Below the pieces are notes generated by a model, which worked only from the letters and a program-made list of their open reading frames with translations, was not told the origin of the DNA and searched no databases. The translations under genes were made by a program, and so were the position numbers. A stretch of DNA of 64,000 bases from Pseudomonadota bacterium. GTDB taxonomy: Bacteria; Pseudomonadota; Gammaproteobacteria; Steroidobacterales; Woeseiaceae. Location of the stretch: assembly GCA_027621915.1 (NCBI GenBank), contig JAQCAD010000010.1, positions 1 through 64,000 of the forward strand, given 5' to 3'. Below are positions 44,070 to 53,328 of the stretch, in pieces (positions within the stretch are counted from its first letter, which is position 1; each line of letters starts with the position of its first letter).

Positions 44070-45287
44070 ATGTCATCCAGCTTCGAACTCGAAAACCAAT
44101 ATTGCGCACGTAACTACCATCCATTGCCGGTCGTATTGTCACGTGGCGAAGGCGCCTATGTCTGGGACGAGAATGGTAAGAAGTACCTGGACATGATGAG
44201 CGCGTATTCGGCTGTCAGTCATGGCCATGCCAACCCACGCCTCGTCAAAGCGCTCACAAAACAGGCAGAGACGCTTTCTATCGTTTCGCGGGCATTTTAT
44301 ACGGACAAGCTGGGACCATTCCTGAAGCTTGCTTGTGACATTACCGGTCAGGATGTGGCGTTGCCGATGAACACTGGTGCCGAAGCCGTTGAAACCGCGA
44401 TAAAAGCGGCGCGTCGATGGGGGTACGAATCCAAAGGTATCCAGAAGAACAAGGCAGAGATCATTACCTGTACAGGCAACTTCCATGGTCGAACACTGAC
44501 CATAATCTCGTTTTCCGACGAGCCGAAGTACCAGAAGAATTTCGGCCCGCTGACGCCAGGGTTCAAGGTCGTTGAATACGGCGATGCTGACGCGCTCGAA
44601 AAAATGATTACGCCAAATACGGCTGCTTTCCTGGTAGAGCCTATTCAAGGTGAGGGAGGTATCGTAATTCCCCCGAAAGGCTACCTGAAGAAATGCCAGG
44701 AGATTTGCAAGAAGCACAACGTCCTGCTTATCGCTGACGAGATTCAAACTGGACTTGGCCGAACAGGAAAAATGCTCGCGTGTGACCACGAGGGTGTCGT
44801 CCCGGATGGCTTGATTCTCGGCAAGGCCCTCGGGGGCGGAATCCTGCCGGTTTCAATGTTTCTTGCCAGAAAAGACGTCATGGACATTTTTGTGCCGGGA
44901 ACGCATGGCAGCACTTTTGGCGGTAACCCGCTGGCGGCAGCCGTGGGTACCGAGGCGTTGAAAATACTCGTCGACGAAAAATTGCCCGAGCGAAGCATGG
45001 AAATGGGCAACTACCTGATCGACGAACTTCGCAAACTGAAAAGCTCGCTGATCGCTGACATTCGTGGCCGAGGACTTTTCATCGGAATCGAAATTGATCC
45101 GAAAACCGGCAGTGCTCGCGAAGTCTGTGAGCGACTGCTGGACAGGGGACTATTGAGTAAGGAAACACACGAGACCGTCGTTCGTCTTGCTCCGCCGCTG
45201 ATAATTACTCGCGAGCAGATCAGCTGGGCTGTCGTGCAAATTAAAGAAGTACTTCAGGAGCTGGGCGAGGTTCGTTTGGCTTCGTAA
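44070..45287 (+). CDS. rocD: Ornithine--oxo-acid transaminase
   Basis: 405 residues, class III aminotransferase. Converts ornithine and 2-oxoglutarate to glutamate semialdehyde (closing to pyrroline-5-carboxylate) and glutamate. Marks: YLDMMSAYSAVSHGHANPRL, PMNTGAEAVETAIKAARRWGY, GNFHGRTLTIISFS, FLVEPIQGEGGIV, ADEIQTGLGRTGK, LGKALGGGILPVS (PLP Lys) and GSTFGGNPLAAAV. The N-terminal YCARNYHPLPVV is the ornithine aminotransferase signature. The proC gene 3 kb upstream would use its product. Arginine or ornithine breakdown is the likely role. Confidence 0.95.
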   Translation: MSSSFELENQYCARNYHPLPVVLSRGEGAYVWDENGKKYLDMMSAYSAVSHGHANPRLVKALTKQAETLSIVSRAFYTDKLGPFLKLACDITGQDVALPMNTGAEAVETAIKAARRWGYESKGIQKNKAEIITCTGNFHGRTLTIISFSDEPKYQKNFGPLTPGFKVVEYGDADALEKMITPNTAAFLVEPIQGEGGIVIPPKGYLKKCQEICKKHNVLLIADEIQTGLGRTGKMLACDHEGVVPDGLILGKALGGGILPVSMFLARKDVMDIFVPGTHGSTFGGNPLAAAVGTEALKILVDEKLPERSMEMGNYLIDELRKLKSSLIADIRGRGLFIGIEIDPKTGSAREVCERLLDRGLLSKETHETVVRLAPPLIITREQISWAVVQIKEVLQELGEVRLAS

Positions 45288-45340
45288 ATGAATTAGCAAT
45301 TCACCGCTACAATTGGTTTTTCAGGTCCAGGGAATGAGCG

Positions 45341-46447
45341 ATGCCTGAGTTAACTGTTACACATTTTGCGTTATTTGCATTGATGCTGGTTGTGGGCGTC
45401 ATTGGCGGGTGGACTATGCGAGCCAGTCGCTGCGTCAGAGAAAAAATTGCGGTGAGTTCGAGCTGGCAGGACCAACTCGAATCTCAGCAGTCTGAGCACG
45501 CTCGCCTCGCCGAACAGAACAAGAGCCTGATGGAACAGATAAGTCAGTACCAGGCCTCACAAAAAGACTACAGCAACCGGGCGAAAGAACTTTCCGATTC
45601 TCTTAAAGAGGCGTTCGGGCGGCGCGATGAATTACAACGACAGATAAAGGATATTCGCGGCAACCTCGAGGTTGCCGTAGCCCAGCGTGATCGACTGAAA
45701 GGAAATTTACAAAGCCAGAGCGCTCAGAATCACTCATCAGTTCTGAAAGATAAAGATGACAAGATATTTCGCCTGAGCCGTGAGCTGACAAGCTGGCAAA
45801 GCCGCGTGCCACCGTTGGTTGAAAGATTTCAGGAGCGGGATAAACAGGCGCGCGCACTCGAAAATGAATTGGAAGCGACGAAATCCCGATTGCAGGAACT
45901 CGAGGAACTGGTCCGGTCCGATCACACCCGAATCGAACCGGTCGACGCAGGATCACTTCCCGACGGTGGCGATGCATCCAACGAGCCCAATGCTATTACG
46001 TCGGCGCACGATACGTCAGAAGTACTGCATCAGATCGACAGCGATTTCGATGATGAGTACGCCTCAGAGGTTGAATCTGCTAACGATGCCGATAATGACG
46101 GCACGATCGAGGAGACTTCGTTCGCGGCAGTATTCTCGGAGACCGTTGGCTCTGACGAAAGTGATGATGAGAAAATACAGGAAGACGGTTCTGCGAATAA
46201 TAGCGGCGTTTTAAACCCAATTGATGACGTTGATGATCTGAAATCGATCAAGGGTATTGGGCCGTCCATAGAAAAAACGCTTATCGGGCTCGGAATTACC
46301 CGGTTTCACCAGATTGCTGAAATGAGTGAGTTCGATATTGACCGGGTTGCGCAGCAATTGAAGGGATTCCGGAGCCGCATTTACCGAGAGGACTGGATTG
46401 GTCAGGCGCGCGACCTTCACAACCGAAAGACCGGCGATTCATTCTGA
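45341..46447 (+). CDS. Membrane-anchored coiled-coil protein with C-terminal helix-hairpin-helix domain
   Basis: 368 residues. Membrane segment about 8-27 (HFALFALMLVVGVIGGWTM), long Gln/Arg/Glu-rich coiled coil about 38-190, a very acidic linker (Asp/Glu/Ser rich) about 193-295, and a C-terminal HhH domain (LKSIKGIGPSIEKTLIGLGI, then HQIAEMSEFDIDRV) of the COG3743 type seen fused to many proteins. The HhH is cytoplasmic if the N-terminal helix is a simple anchor with N-out topology. Unknown role: perhaps a link between membrane and nucleic acid or a protein partner. The ATG has AGGG upstream. Its stop overlaps the likely start of the next gene. Confidence 0.75.
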   Translation: MPELTVTHFALFALMLVVGVIGGWTMRASRCVREKIAVSSSWQDQLESQQSEHARLAEQNKSLMEQISQYQASQKDYSNRAKELSDSLKEAFGRRDELQRQIKDIRGNLEVAVAQRDRLKGNLQSQSAQNHSSVLKDKDDKIFRLSRELTSWQSRVPPLVERFQERDKQARALENELEATKSRLQELEELVRSDHTRIEPVDAGSLPDGGDASNEPNAITSAHDTSEVLHQIDSDFDDEYASEVESANDADNDGTIEETSFAAVFSETVGSDESDDEKIQEDGSANNSGVLNPIDDVDDLKSIKGIGPSIEKTLIGLGITRFHQIAEMSEFDIDRVAQQLKGFRSRIYREDWIGQARDLHNRKTGDSF

Positions 46448-47295
46448 CGGCGTCAGTTGCCAGGCATTCAATTGTCGGCGCATTTATTGTACTAATCTGG
46501 TTCGGCGCGGCCCAAACCCAGGAACCGGTAAAGCCAGCGGACCGCAGGATACAAGCCAGACTGATTTTTGATGTCAGTAAATCGCAGGTATCTCTCAGCG
46601 GTGACATCAGTTCGGTCGCGCATGAATCAATCTTGCGCCAGCACGCACATTTACTTTTTCCGCAACAGATGAAGTCATTCGAGTTACATGAACAACCCGG
46701 GCTACCCCCAGGCTGGGCGTTGATTTCCGAATTGACACTTCACGCGGCCGCTTACACCTATTCATCGACCACCGAAATCACGCCTTCGAAGATAATTATT
46801 CGCGGCGTTACGACCAGCGCCGAAGAATTGGAACGGACTTTGTCGCAATTGGAAAAGACGCTTCTGCCCGGCATGGAACTTGAACGTAAGATTGAGGAAA
46901 TCAGATTACCGGGCTCATTCTACCGTCAATGCGTCTCGGTCTTTCGTACGGCATCGCGCGGGCGAAAAATCGAGTTTCCTCGTGCCAGCGCTGCACTGGG
47001 TACCAGCGCATCGCCATATCTGGATGAATTAATTCAAATTGCAGTCGACTGTCCCAAATCGATAATCAGGATTACCGGCCACACAGACAATACGGGTGAG
47101 GAATCAAACAATGTTGCTTTGAGCCAGGCACGCGCCGATGAAGTTGCCGCCTACCTGATTTCCGGAGGACTTGCTGCGACTAGACTCGTTACCAAGGGCG
47201 CGGGCTCGTCCCGGCCGCTGGTTGACGGGGGCACACCGCAAGCTCACCAGCTGAACAGGCGAATCGATATCCAAATGATCCTCCCGGACAACTAG
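46444..47295 (+). CDS. OmpA-family protein with N-terminal BON-like domains, probable CTG start
   Basis: 283 residues if started at CTG 46444. The frame is open from 46339 but has no ATG, GTG or TTG before an internal TTG at 46633, which would lose the signal peptide (SIVGAFIVLIWFGAAQ) and half a domain. A CTG at 46444 overlaps the upstream TGA (CTGA), so coupled non-standard initiation is likely; ATT at 46441 is the other option. Two BON-like units (IFDVSKSQVSLSGDI; TPSKIIIRGVTTSAEELERTL) precede the OmpA domain (IRITGHTDNTGEESNNVALSQ, VTKGAGSSRPL, LNRRIDI) that binds peptidoglycan. The protein should be in the periplasm or outer membrane. Confidence 0.78.
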   Translation: MTASVARHSIVGAFIVLIWFGAAQTQEPVKPADRRIQARLIFDVSKSQVSLSGDISSVAHESILRQHAHLLFPQQMKSFELHEQPGLPPGWALISELTLHAAAYTYSSTTEITPSKIIIRGVTTSAEELERTLSQLEKTLLPGMELERKIEEIRLPGSFYRQCVSVFRTASRGRKIEFPRASAALGTSASPYLDELIQIAVDCPKSIIRITGHTDNTGEESNNVALSQARADEVAAYLISGGLAATRLVTKGAGSSRPLVDGGTPQAHQLNRRIDIQMILPDN

Positions 47296-47804
47296 TTCTC
47301 TTCTTCCAGCCCGCTCAAGTCAGCGAGTTCGACAACGAAAACCAACGTAGCGCCGGGCGGAATAGCCCCACCCGCGCCGCGCTCGCCGTAACCCATTTCA
47401 GGCGCTATCGTCAGTTCGCGAACTTCACCAATTCGCATGCCAACTACGCCCTCGTCCCAGCCCTTGATGACTTCCCCTCTTCCGAGATTAAAACGGAAAT
47501 GCGCACCGCGATCGACCGAACTGTCGAACTTCTGTCCCCGAAATTTTTCGCCTTCCGGGTCATAGAGCCAGCCCGTGTAATGTACGGTGACGAAATGTCC
47601 GGCCTCGGCAACCGCGCCATCGCCTTGCAACAGGGTACGTCGTGACAACCCCGGAACGATTTGGACGGATTCTAAACGCGAGATATCGATATCCGCAGGG
47701 TTCTCCGGAATTGACTGAACCTGCGGTGGTTCCTCAACCGGATCACTACATGCCGACATCAGGATCATGATAGCCAGATAAACTATCGAAGTGCGGTTTT
47801 TCAT
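47292..47804 (-). CDS. FKBP-type peptidyl-prolyl isomerase lipoprotein
   Basis: 170 residues. Signal with lipobox-like ILMSAC, a short spacer, and a single FKBP domain: FVTVHYTGWLYDPEGEKF, FDSSVDRGAHFRFNLGRGEVIKGWDEGV, RELTIAPEMGYGERG and IPPGATLVFVVEL. Folding helper for exported proteins. Convergent with the OmpA-like gene by a 4-base overlap; msrB lies 44 bases upstream in the same direction. Confidence 0.91.
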   Translation of the reverse strand: MKNRTSIVYLAIMILMSACSDPVEEPPQVQSIPENPADIDISRLESVQIVPGLSRRTLLQGDGAVAEAGHFVTVHYTGWLYDPEGEKFRGQKFDSSVDRGAHFRFNLGRGEVIKGWDEGVVGMRIGEVRELTIAPEMGYGERGAGGAIPPGATLVFVVELADLSGLEEEN

Positions 47805-47848
47805 TTTGTTGCTGCCTTTAGGTTAATAAGTCGTCTGCTCGAAAGCCT

Positions 47849-48241
47849 TCACGATTTTTCGAAATCGAGTGAGGCAGAATTAATACAGTAACGAAGCCCG
47901 GTTGGCGCGGGGCCGTCTTCAAAAACATGCCCCAAATGTGCACTGCAATGACTACAAACAACCTCTGTCCGAATCATACCGTGACTGGCATCTCTGACGG
48001 TGCGCACATTCTCCCCTGCCAGCGGCAACCAGAAACTCGGCCAGCCCGAGCCCGAGTCGAATTTGTGCTCCGAACTGAACAATTCGTGTCCGCAGCAAAC
48101 GCATCGATAGGTACCGCCATCCTTGGAATCGACGTACTTGCCGGTGAATGGTCGCTCCGTTGCCTTTAACTGGGTGACATTGTACTGCTCATCAGTCAAC
48201 CGCGATTTAAGAATGCTGGTTTTTTCGTCTTTGCCGTCCAT
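47849..48241 (-). CDS. msrB: Peptide-methionine (R)-S-oxide reductase
   Basis: 130 residues. Repairs methionine R-sulfoxide. Zinc site from RCVCCG and [10 protein letters not shown], substrate loop SGSGWPSFW, active Cys in [14 protein letters not shown] 48241 is preceded by AAGGG and fits the family; the frame runs 13 codons further upstream. Cytoplasmic, since no signal peptide. Confidence 0.95.
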   Translation of the reverse strand: MDGKDEKTSILKSRLTDEQYNVTQLKATERPFTGKYVDSKDGGTYRCVCCGHELFSSEHKFDSGSGWPSFWLPLAGENVRTVRDASHGMIRTEVVCSHCSAHLGHVFEDGPAPTGLRYCINSASLDFEKS

Positions 48242-48374
48242 ACTTACCCTTGTAAATGCTGCGATGAATTCTAGCAGCAAGTCGGGAAAGTCTCATGCGC
48301 CAAATCGAATTTACTAATTTACATCGGCATCGTATGGTGCCTGTTTGCGGTTCAGCACGAATACAGGAAGCCAG

Positions 48375-49118
48375 ATGACGGAACACGCGGCGAAACTGAC
48401 CAATGTTAGCCTGCAACGAGGCAACGTTACAGCGCTCGATGATGTATCACTCGCTATCCCCGCCGGGAAAACGACCGCCGTGCTTGGTGCCAGCGGCAGC
48501 GGCAAATCAACTTTGATTCAAATAATCATTGGCCTGCACACGCCTGACAGCGGAACGGTCACGACCCTCGGTCAGACACTGTTGCCCCGGAACCTGCGCG
48601 CATTGCGCAAGCGAATCGGATACGCGATACAGGAGGTTGCTCTGCTTCCTCACATGAAAATTCGGGAAAACATCTTGCTTCCGGCGGTTTTGAGCGCCTG
48701 GAGTCGGGCTGAGCAAGCGCTGCGACTCAGAGAATTGCTGGACCTGATGAGCCTTCCTGATTCAGTCCTGGACCGTTTTCCGCATGAGTTGTCAGGTGGC
48801 CAACAACAGCGTGCAGGGCTGTGTCGGGCATTGTCACTGAAGCCCGATCTGTTACTTCTGGACGAGCCATTTTCCGGGCTCGACACCAGGACTCGCAGAA
48901 GCATTCATGCGCAATTTCTGGCTATGCGACAACAGATGTCGATTTCCACGGTCCTGGTGACTCACGATCCGGAGGAAGCGATCCGACTCGCAGAATTTAT
49001 AGTCATCATGCGCACCGGAAAAATTCAGCAGTTCGGTTCAGTTCACTCTGTTCTCGAGCAGCCCGCGAGCGACTACGTTCGCGAGCTTCTGACCGGCCTT
49101 GCCAGGGGCACAGTGTGA
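48375..49118 (+). CDS. Osmoprotectant/quaternary-amine ABC transporter ATPase
   Basis: 247 residues. Walker A GASGSGKS, Q-loop IGYAIQEVALLPHMKI, signature LSGGQQQRAGL, Walker B LLLDEPFSGLD and switch VLVTHDPEEAIRLA. Closest in style to OpuCA/ProV-type ATPases of glycine betaine uptake, but without the C-terminal CBS domains those proteins often carry. The stop overlaps the start of the fused permease by 4 bases (GTGTGA). The ATG at 48375 follows AGGAAG. Confidence 0.88.
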   Translation: MTEHAAKLTNVSLQRGNVTALDDVSLAIPAGKTTAVLGASGSGKSTLIQIIIGLHTPDSGTVTTLGQTLLPRNLRALRKRIGYAIQEVALLPHMKIRENILLPAVLSAWSRAEQALRLRELLDLMSLPDSVLDRFPHELSGGQQQRAGLCRALSLKPDLLLLDEPFSGLDTRTRRSIHAQFLAMRQQMSISTVLVTHDPEEAIRLAEFIVIMRTGKIQQFGSVHSVLEQPASDYVRELLTGLARGTV

Positions 49119-50590
49119 GCGCGCGCTGCCTTCTTTTGATGCTGCTTGCTGCCAGTGCATTCGGAGCGGACCCAATTGTCATTGGCAGCAAGACCTTCGC
49201 AGAAAACTACATCCTCGCCGAGGCTGGCGCCCAGTTATTGGAAAGCAAGGGGTATGACGTTGACAGAAGGTTCGGATTAAATGGCACAACAATTGCGTTC
49301 GAAGCGCTGAAAAACGAGGCGATCGACCTTTATCCGGAATACACAGGCACAATCACTGAAGTGATTTTGGTGCGGCCCGAACTGGCGTCGCTCAGCGAGA
49401 TCAGAGATGCGCTTGACGAGCAAGGACTCCAGCTATTGAATCCGCTCGGGTTCAACAATGCGTATGCAATTGCGACATCGGCTGCATCTGCAAAACGGTT
49501 CTCATTACGACGGATATCGGACCTGAGGAACGCACCGCCGTTACGCATCGCACTGCCGCACGAGTTCATGAGCCGCCAGGACGGCTGGCCCGGCCTTCAG
49601 GCGCACTATCAATTCGAACGTGCCGCCAACGGCATCGAGCATGGTCTCGCCTACGAAGCGATCAGGGCGGATCAAGTCGACGTGATAGCCGTCTACACAT
49701 CAGACGGACAAATCGTGCAGTCTGATCTCGTCATTCTTGATGATGATCTTGGCTATTTCCCACAGTATCTCGCTGCATTCCTCACTCGGAAAAACGTCGA
49801 TGGCGACGTTCTCGATGTCCTCGAATTGCTGGGTGGGAGGCTCGACGACAGAAAGATGCGTGAGCTCAACCTTGCTGTCCTTGATCCCAACGCTAGCTAC
49901 GCCGATATCGCTTACCAATTCCTTCGAGATGAAGGCCTCATTTCCGCAAGCAACCAACGTCTGAATTTTTACGATGACCTGGTCAAGAACACTCGTCGGC
50001 ATTTGAAACTTACTACGATCGCCCTGGCCTTCGCAATTGTCACTGGCGTCGGCATAGCGTCAGTAGTGTATCGTCGCAAACGACTAGCGGACGCTTTTCT
50101 TTACTTTACAGGGTTGCTTCAGACTGTACCGTCGATCGCTTTGCTGGCCCTGCTTATTCCGGTATTCGGCGTGGGACAAACGCCGGCAATCATTGCGCTG
50201 TTTCTCTATTCATTGTTGCCGATCGCCAGGAGCACAATTACGGCCATGCTTGCTATTCCTGCGAGTTATCGACAGGTTGCGGCCGCAATGGCGATGACTC
50301 CTGGTCAGGAAATGAAATTCGTACTTATGCCGCTTGCAATGCCACACGTAATTGCCGGAATACGCACAGCGGCTGTGATCAGCATTGGCACTGCCACGCT
50401 GGCCGCTTTTATTGGCGCTGGCGGACTCGGGGACCCGATTGTCACTGGTCTGGCGCTGAACGATACCGGGCTGATATTGCAGGGTGCCGTACCCGCAGCC
50501 GGTCTTGCCATTCTTACCGAAATCCTGTTTGGGTTTATCGAACGCAGCCTCGTTGTCCCGCATATGCGCAGCAGCGCACGACCGACTTGA
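49115..50590 (+). CDS. Fused substrate-binding protein and permease of an osmoprotectant ABC transporter
   Basis: 491 residues. The GTG at 49115 overlaps the ATPase stop and leads into a signal peptide (CLLLMLLAASAFGA). Residues about 20-280 are an OpuAC/OsmF-type binding domain (IVIGSKTFAENYILAEAGAQLL, DLYPEYTGT). Then follow a membrane permease domain with about five helices and the EAA-like loop (SYRQVAAAMAMTPGQEMKFVLMPLAMPHV), SIGTATLAAFIGAGGLGDPI. Fusion of binding protein and permease occurs in OpuA/OpuC-like transporters; here the order is binding protein first. Substrate probably glycine betaine, choline or carnitine (inference). The longer frame upstream is inside the ATPase gene and is not used. 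Confidence 0.88.
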   Translation: MSARCLLLMLLAASAFGADPIVIGSKTFAENYILAEAGAQLLESKGYDVDRRFGLNGTTIAFEALKNEAIDLYPEYTGTITEVILVRPELASLSEIRDALDEQGLQLLNPLGFNNAYAIATSAASAKRFSLRRISDLRNAPPLRIALPHEFMSRQDGWPGLQAHYQFERAANGIEHGLAYEAIRADQVDVIAVYTSDGQIVQSDLVILDDDLGYFPQYLAAFLTRKNVDGDVLDVLELLGGRLDDRKMRELNLAVLDPNASYADIAYQFLRDEGLISASNQRLNFYDDLVKNTRRHLKLTTIALAFAIVTGVGIASVVYRRKRLADAFLYFTGLLQTVPSIALLALLIPVFGVGQTPAIIALFLYSLLPIARSTITAMLAIPASYRQVAAAMAMTPGQEMKFVLMPLAMPHVIAGIRTAAVISIGTATLAAFIGAGGLGDPIVTGLALNDTGLILQGAVPAAGLAILTEILFGFIERSLVVPHMRSSARPT

Positions 50591-50674
50591 ATTGGATTCG
50601 TCGGCACTTTCCACGAATTTGTCGACTCTGAAGAGTTCAAGTTTGACTTCCGAACCGCTGGCATAAACGGGGCT

Positions 50675-50749
50675 CAGAGAGACTGAGTTGGTTGTCGAAA
50701 TGGCTCGCGTCGCTGCGCTTTATTTCCGATAACCAACTCAGTCTCTCTG
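50675..50749. repeat. 23-base inverted repeat between convergent genes
   Basis: Arms 50675-50697 and 50727-50749 are complementary over all 23 positions except one, which is a G-U pair when read on the plus-strand RNA. The 29-base loop is GC-rich. No T run follows, so a classical terminator is unlikely. It may be a REP-type palindrome or a Rho-independent stop lacking its tail. It lies between the ABC permease gene and htpG, which converge. Confidence 0.75.
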
Positions 50750-50768
50750 CGACATATTCACACGTGTC

Positions 50769-52652
50769 TTAATGGTTTCCGTTTTCAGTGTCGAGCAAAT
50801 ACCGATTCATGCGCCGCACGTAGTCGGCCGGATTGTCGAGCTGCGCGCCTTCGGCCAGTAAAGCATGATCGAGAACGATTCTTGACAGTTCGCCAAAGCG
50901 ATCGTCATCTGATTCTACTGACAATCGCGCAACCAGCGGATGATCAATATTGATCTCAAGGATGGGTTTCGTTGCCGGGAGCGCTTGACCGGAGGCCTCG
51001 AGCATGCGCCGAAGTTGTGGCGAGAGGTCCTGGTCGGATGTCACGACACACGCCGGAGAGTCTACGAGTCGCTGGCTGACGTTGACCGTCTCTACGCGAT
51101 CCTTCAGCGCCTTGCGAATTTTCTTCAGGAGCGGCTTGTTTGCATCGTTGAAAGCGTCCTGCGTGATGTCGCCTTCGCTGTCAGGCAGAACCAGCTTGCC
51201 GCGTCCAACATCCTGAAATGCCTTCCCATCGTAATCGGTCAGGTGATCCACCATCCACGGATCAATACGATCGTGGAGTAACAGTACCTCAATCCCCTTC
51301 GCTCGAAGCTGCTCGAGATGTGGACTCGATTTCGCAGTTTCGTACGTTTCTCCGACAATGTAGTAGATCTTGTCCTGCCCTTCGGCCATTCTCGAAATGT
51401 AGTCATTCAGTGTCTGTGTCTGCGACGCGGAATCTGAATTCGTCGTCGCGAATCGCAGGAGCTTCATTAGCTTCGCCGAGTTTTGCTTGTCCTCGACAAC
51501 GCCTTCTTTGATAGTCTGCCCGAATTCCTGCCAAAATTTAGTGTAACTATCGCTCTCTTCGGCAGACAGTTTGGTCAACATGTCGATAACCCGGCGAGTC
51601 AACGCACCGCGCATGGCATCCAGATCGGGATTCTGCTGCAGCAGTTCTCGAGATACGTTCAACGGAAAGTCGGATGAGTCAATTACGCCCTTGACGAAAC
51701 GAAGGTAAAGCGGCAGGAATTGCTCAGCATCATCCATGATGAAGACTCGCTGCACATAGAGCTTCAATCCCTTCGGGGCGTCACGATTCCACAAATCGTA
51801 AGGCGCAGTTCCCGGAATAAACAACAGGCTGGCGTACTCACGTTTCCCTTCAACTTTATTATGGCTCCAGGTGAGCGGGTCGGCGAAATCGTGCGAAAGA
51901 TGCTTGTAAAACTCCTTGTACTCGTCATCACTGACGTCGCTACGTGGCCGTGTCCACAATGCCGTTGCGGAGTTAACCGTATTCTCTGTAACACCATCTG
52001 CAGACGGCACCGTCAGCAAAACTGGAAACGCGATATGGTCTGAGTATTTTCGAATCAGCGCTTCAAGGCGAAAAGATTCTTGAAAGTCTCTTTCCGTATC
52101 CTTGAGATACAATATGACAGTCGTCCCACGATCCGCCAAAACAGCGCTTTCAATCGTAAATTCGCCCTGCCCGTCGGATTCCCAACGTACCGCGTCATCA
52201 GGGTTCAAGCCGGCCTTTCGGGACAGTACCTCAACGCGATCAGCGACAATAAAAGCAGAATAGAAACCTACACCAAATTGGCCAATTAATTTTGCATCTT
52301 TCTGTTCGTCACCGGTCATTCTCTGCAAGAATTCGGCGGTGCCCGAACGTGCAATCGTGCCAAGATTTTCGATCAATTCCTGACGGGACATACCAATACC
52401 ATTGTCTGATACCGATAAAGTACCGGCGACCTTGTCAAAACTGATTTTGACCTTGAGATCCGGGTCGTCCCTGATCAGGTCGGGCGATGCCAGGGCCTCG
52501 AATCGCAATTTGTCCGCGGCGTCCGAGGCGTTGGAAATCAGCTCACGAAGAAAAATTTCCTTGTTGCTATACAGCGAATGAATCATCAACTGCAGCAACT
52601 GCCGAACCTCTGTCTGGAATCCCATTGTTTCCCGACCGGCTGTTTCACCCAC
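50769..52652 (-). CDS. htpG: Chaperone HtpG (Hsp90)
   Basis: 627 residues, close to E. coli HtpG (624). ATP-binding N-terminal domain: GFQTEVRQLLQLMIHSLYSN, KEIFLRELISNASDA, SVSDNGIGMSRQEL, IGQFGVGFYSAF. Middle domain with SSDFPLNVSRELLQQ. GTG 52652 is preceded by GGGAG and gives the usual short N-terminus before ETMGFQTEV; ATG 52619 or an upstream start are less likely. Monocistronic. Folds clients in the cytoplasm. Confidence 0.95.
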   Translation of the reverse strand: MGETAGRETMGFQTEVRQLLQLMIHSLYSNKEIFLRELISNASDAADKLRFEALASPDLIRDDPDLKVKISFDKVAGTLSVSDNGIGMSRQELIENLGTIARSGTAEFLQRMTGDEQKDAKLIGQFGVGFYSAFIVADRVEVLSRKAGLNPDDAVRWESDGQGEFTIESAVLADRGTTVILYLKDTERDFQESFRLEALIRKYSDHIAFPVLLTVPSADGVTENTVNSATALWTRPRSDVSDDEYKEFYKHLSHDFADPLTWSHNKVEGKREYASLLFIPGTAPYDLWNRDAPKGLKLYVQRVFIMDDAEQFLPLYLRFVKGVIDSSDFPLNVSRELLQQNPDLDAMRGALTRRVIDMLTKLSAEESDSYTKFWQEFGQTIKEGVVEDKQNSAKLMKLLRFATTNSDSASQTQTLNDYISRMAEGQDKIYYIVGETYETAKSSPHLEQLRAKGIEVLLLHDRIDPWMVDHLTDYDGKAFQDVGRGKLVLPDSEGDITQDAFNDANKPLLKKIRKALKDRVETVNVSQRLVDSPACVVTSDQDLSPQLRRMLEASGQALPATKPILEINIDHPLVARLSVESDDDRFGELSRIVLDHALLAEGAQLDNPADYVRRMNRYLLDTENGNH

Positions 52653-52750
52653 GATTTTTCTCCCCATACCTAAATGTGCCCGACGCAGCGATTGTGTGCA
52701 CTGCGGACTCACACGATAGGGATTAAAGCGAAATTTTCAAGCCTTTCTTG

Positions 52751-53002
52751 TCAGGCAGGCAGATTGGATCCAGGGCCGTAATAGACAGCCCCGCGGTAGA
52801 GAATTCCGACCGACAGCAAAGCGGCGACGGCAACGGCGATTGGAGGGTAGGACAGGGCCAGAAGCACGCCAAGTATCTGGATTGACAGGGACGCACTAAC
52901 GAAGAACGCGAAACGTATGGCTTTTCGAATTCGCTCCCATTTCAGCGCGAAGGCATAAACGAGATCTTCCAGATCATCCAGATATTGAGCGATAAGTTCC
53001 AT
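52751..53002 (-). CDS. Small two-helix membrane protein, uncharacterised
   Basis: 83 residues from ATG 53002. An acidic amphipathic start (ELIAQYLDDLEDLVYAFALKW) precedes two hydrophobic segments, FAFFVSASLSIQILGVLLAL and IAVAVAALLSVGILYRGAVY. The frame is open for 42 codons more, but that part (Arg/Ser rich) is not protein-like. No family recognised. Ribosome binding site weak. Confidence 0.55.
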   Translation of the reverse strand: MELIAQYLDDLEDLVYAFALKWERIRKAIRFAFFVSASLSIQILGVLLALSYPPIAVAVAALLSVGILYRGAVYYGPGSNLPA

Positions 53003-53328
53003 TTCAGGCGGTTTTTTTCCCGTCACTTCAGCGTGCGATCGACAATAGTGGACCGCTGGACTTCTGTTTGCTCGCCGGGATTTCGGCGTCCAGAAGTGCG
53101 TCATTATTTGACTGCTTGGCATGCGCAATCGCCCTGTGGAATAGTTCCCAGCGCTGGCGTGCCGATTCGTTCTTCAATGCCGACAGTTGAGAGTCATTTT
53201 CTGAACAGTTGTTTGACATACATCCGTGTCGTGTTCGTTGTCCTTGATGCTGACTATAATCAGGTCGATTTGCGAGCACCGTGAAACAGATCACAGCTTG
53301 ATTCAGAAGCTGTTTTGAACTGACGTCA

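Noticed and set aside
48821-49114. N-terminal extension of the binding-protein/permease fusion
   Set aside because: It lies inside the ATPase gene in another frame; GTG 49115 gives a proper signal peptide and an overlapping stop/start.
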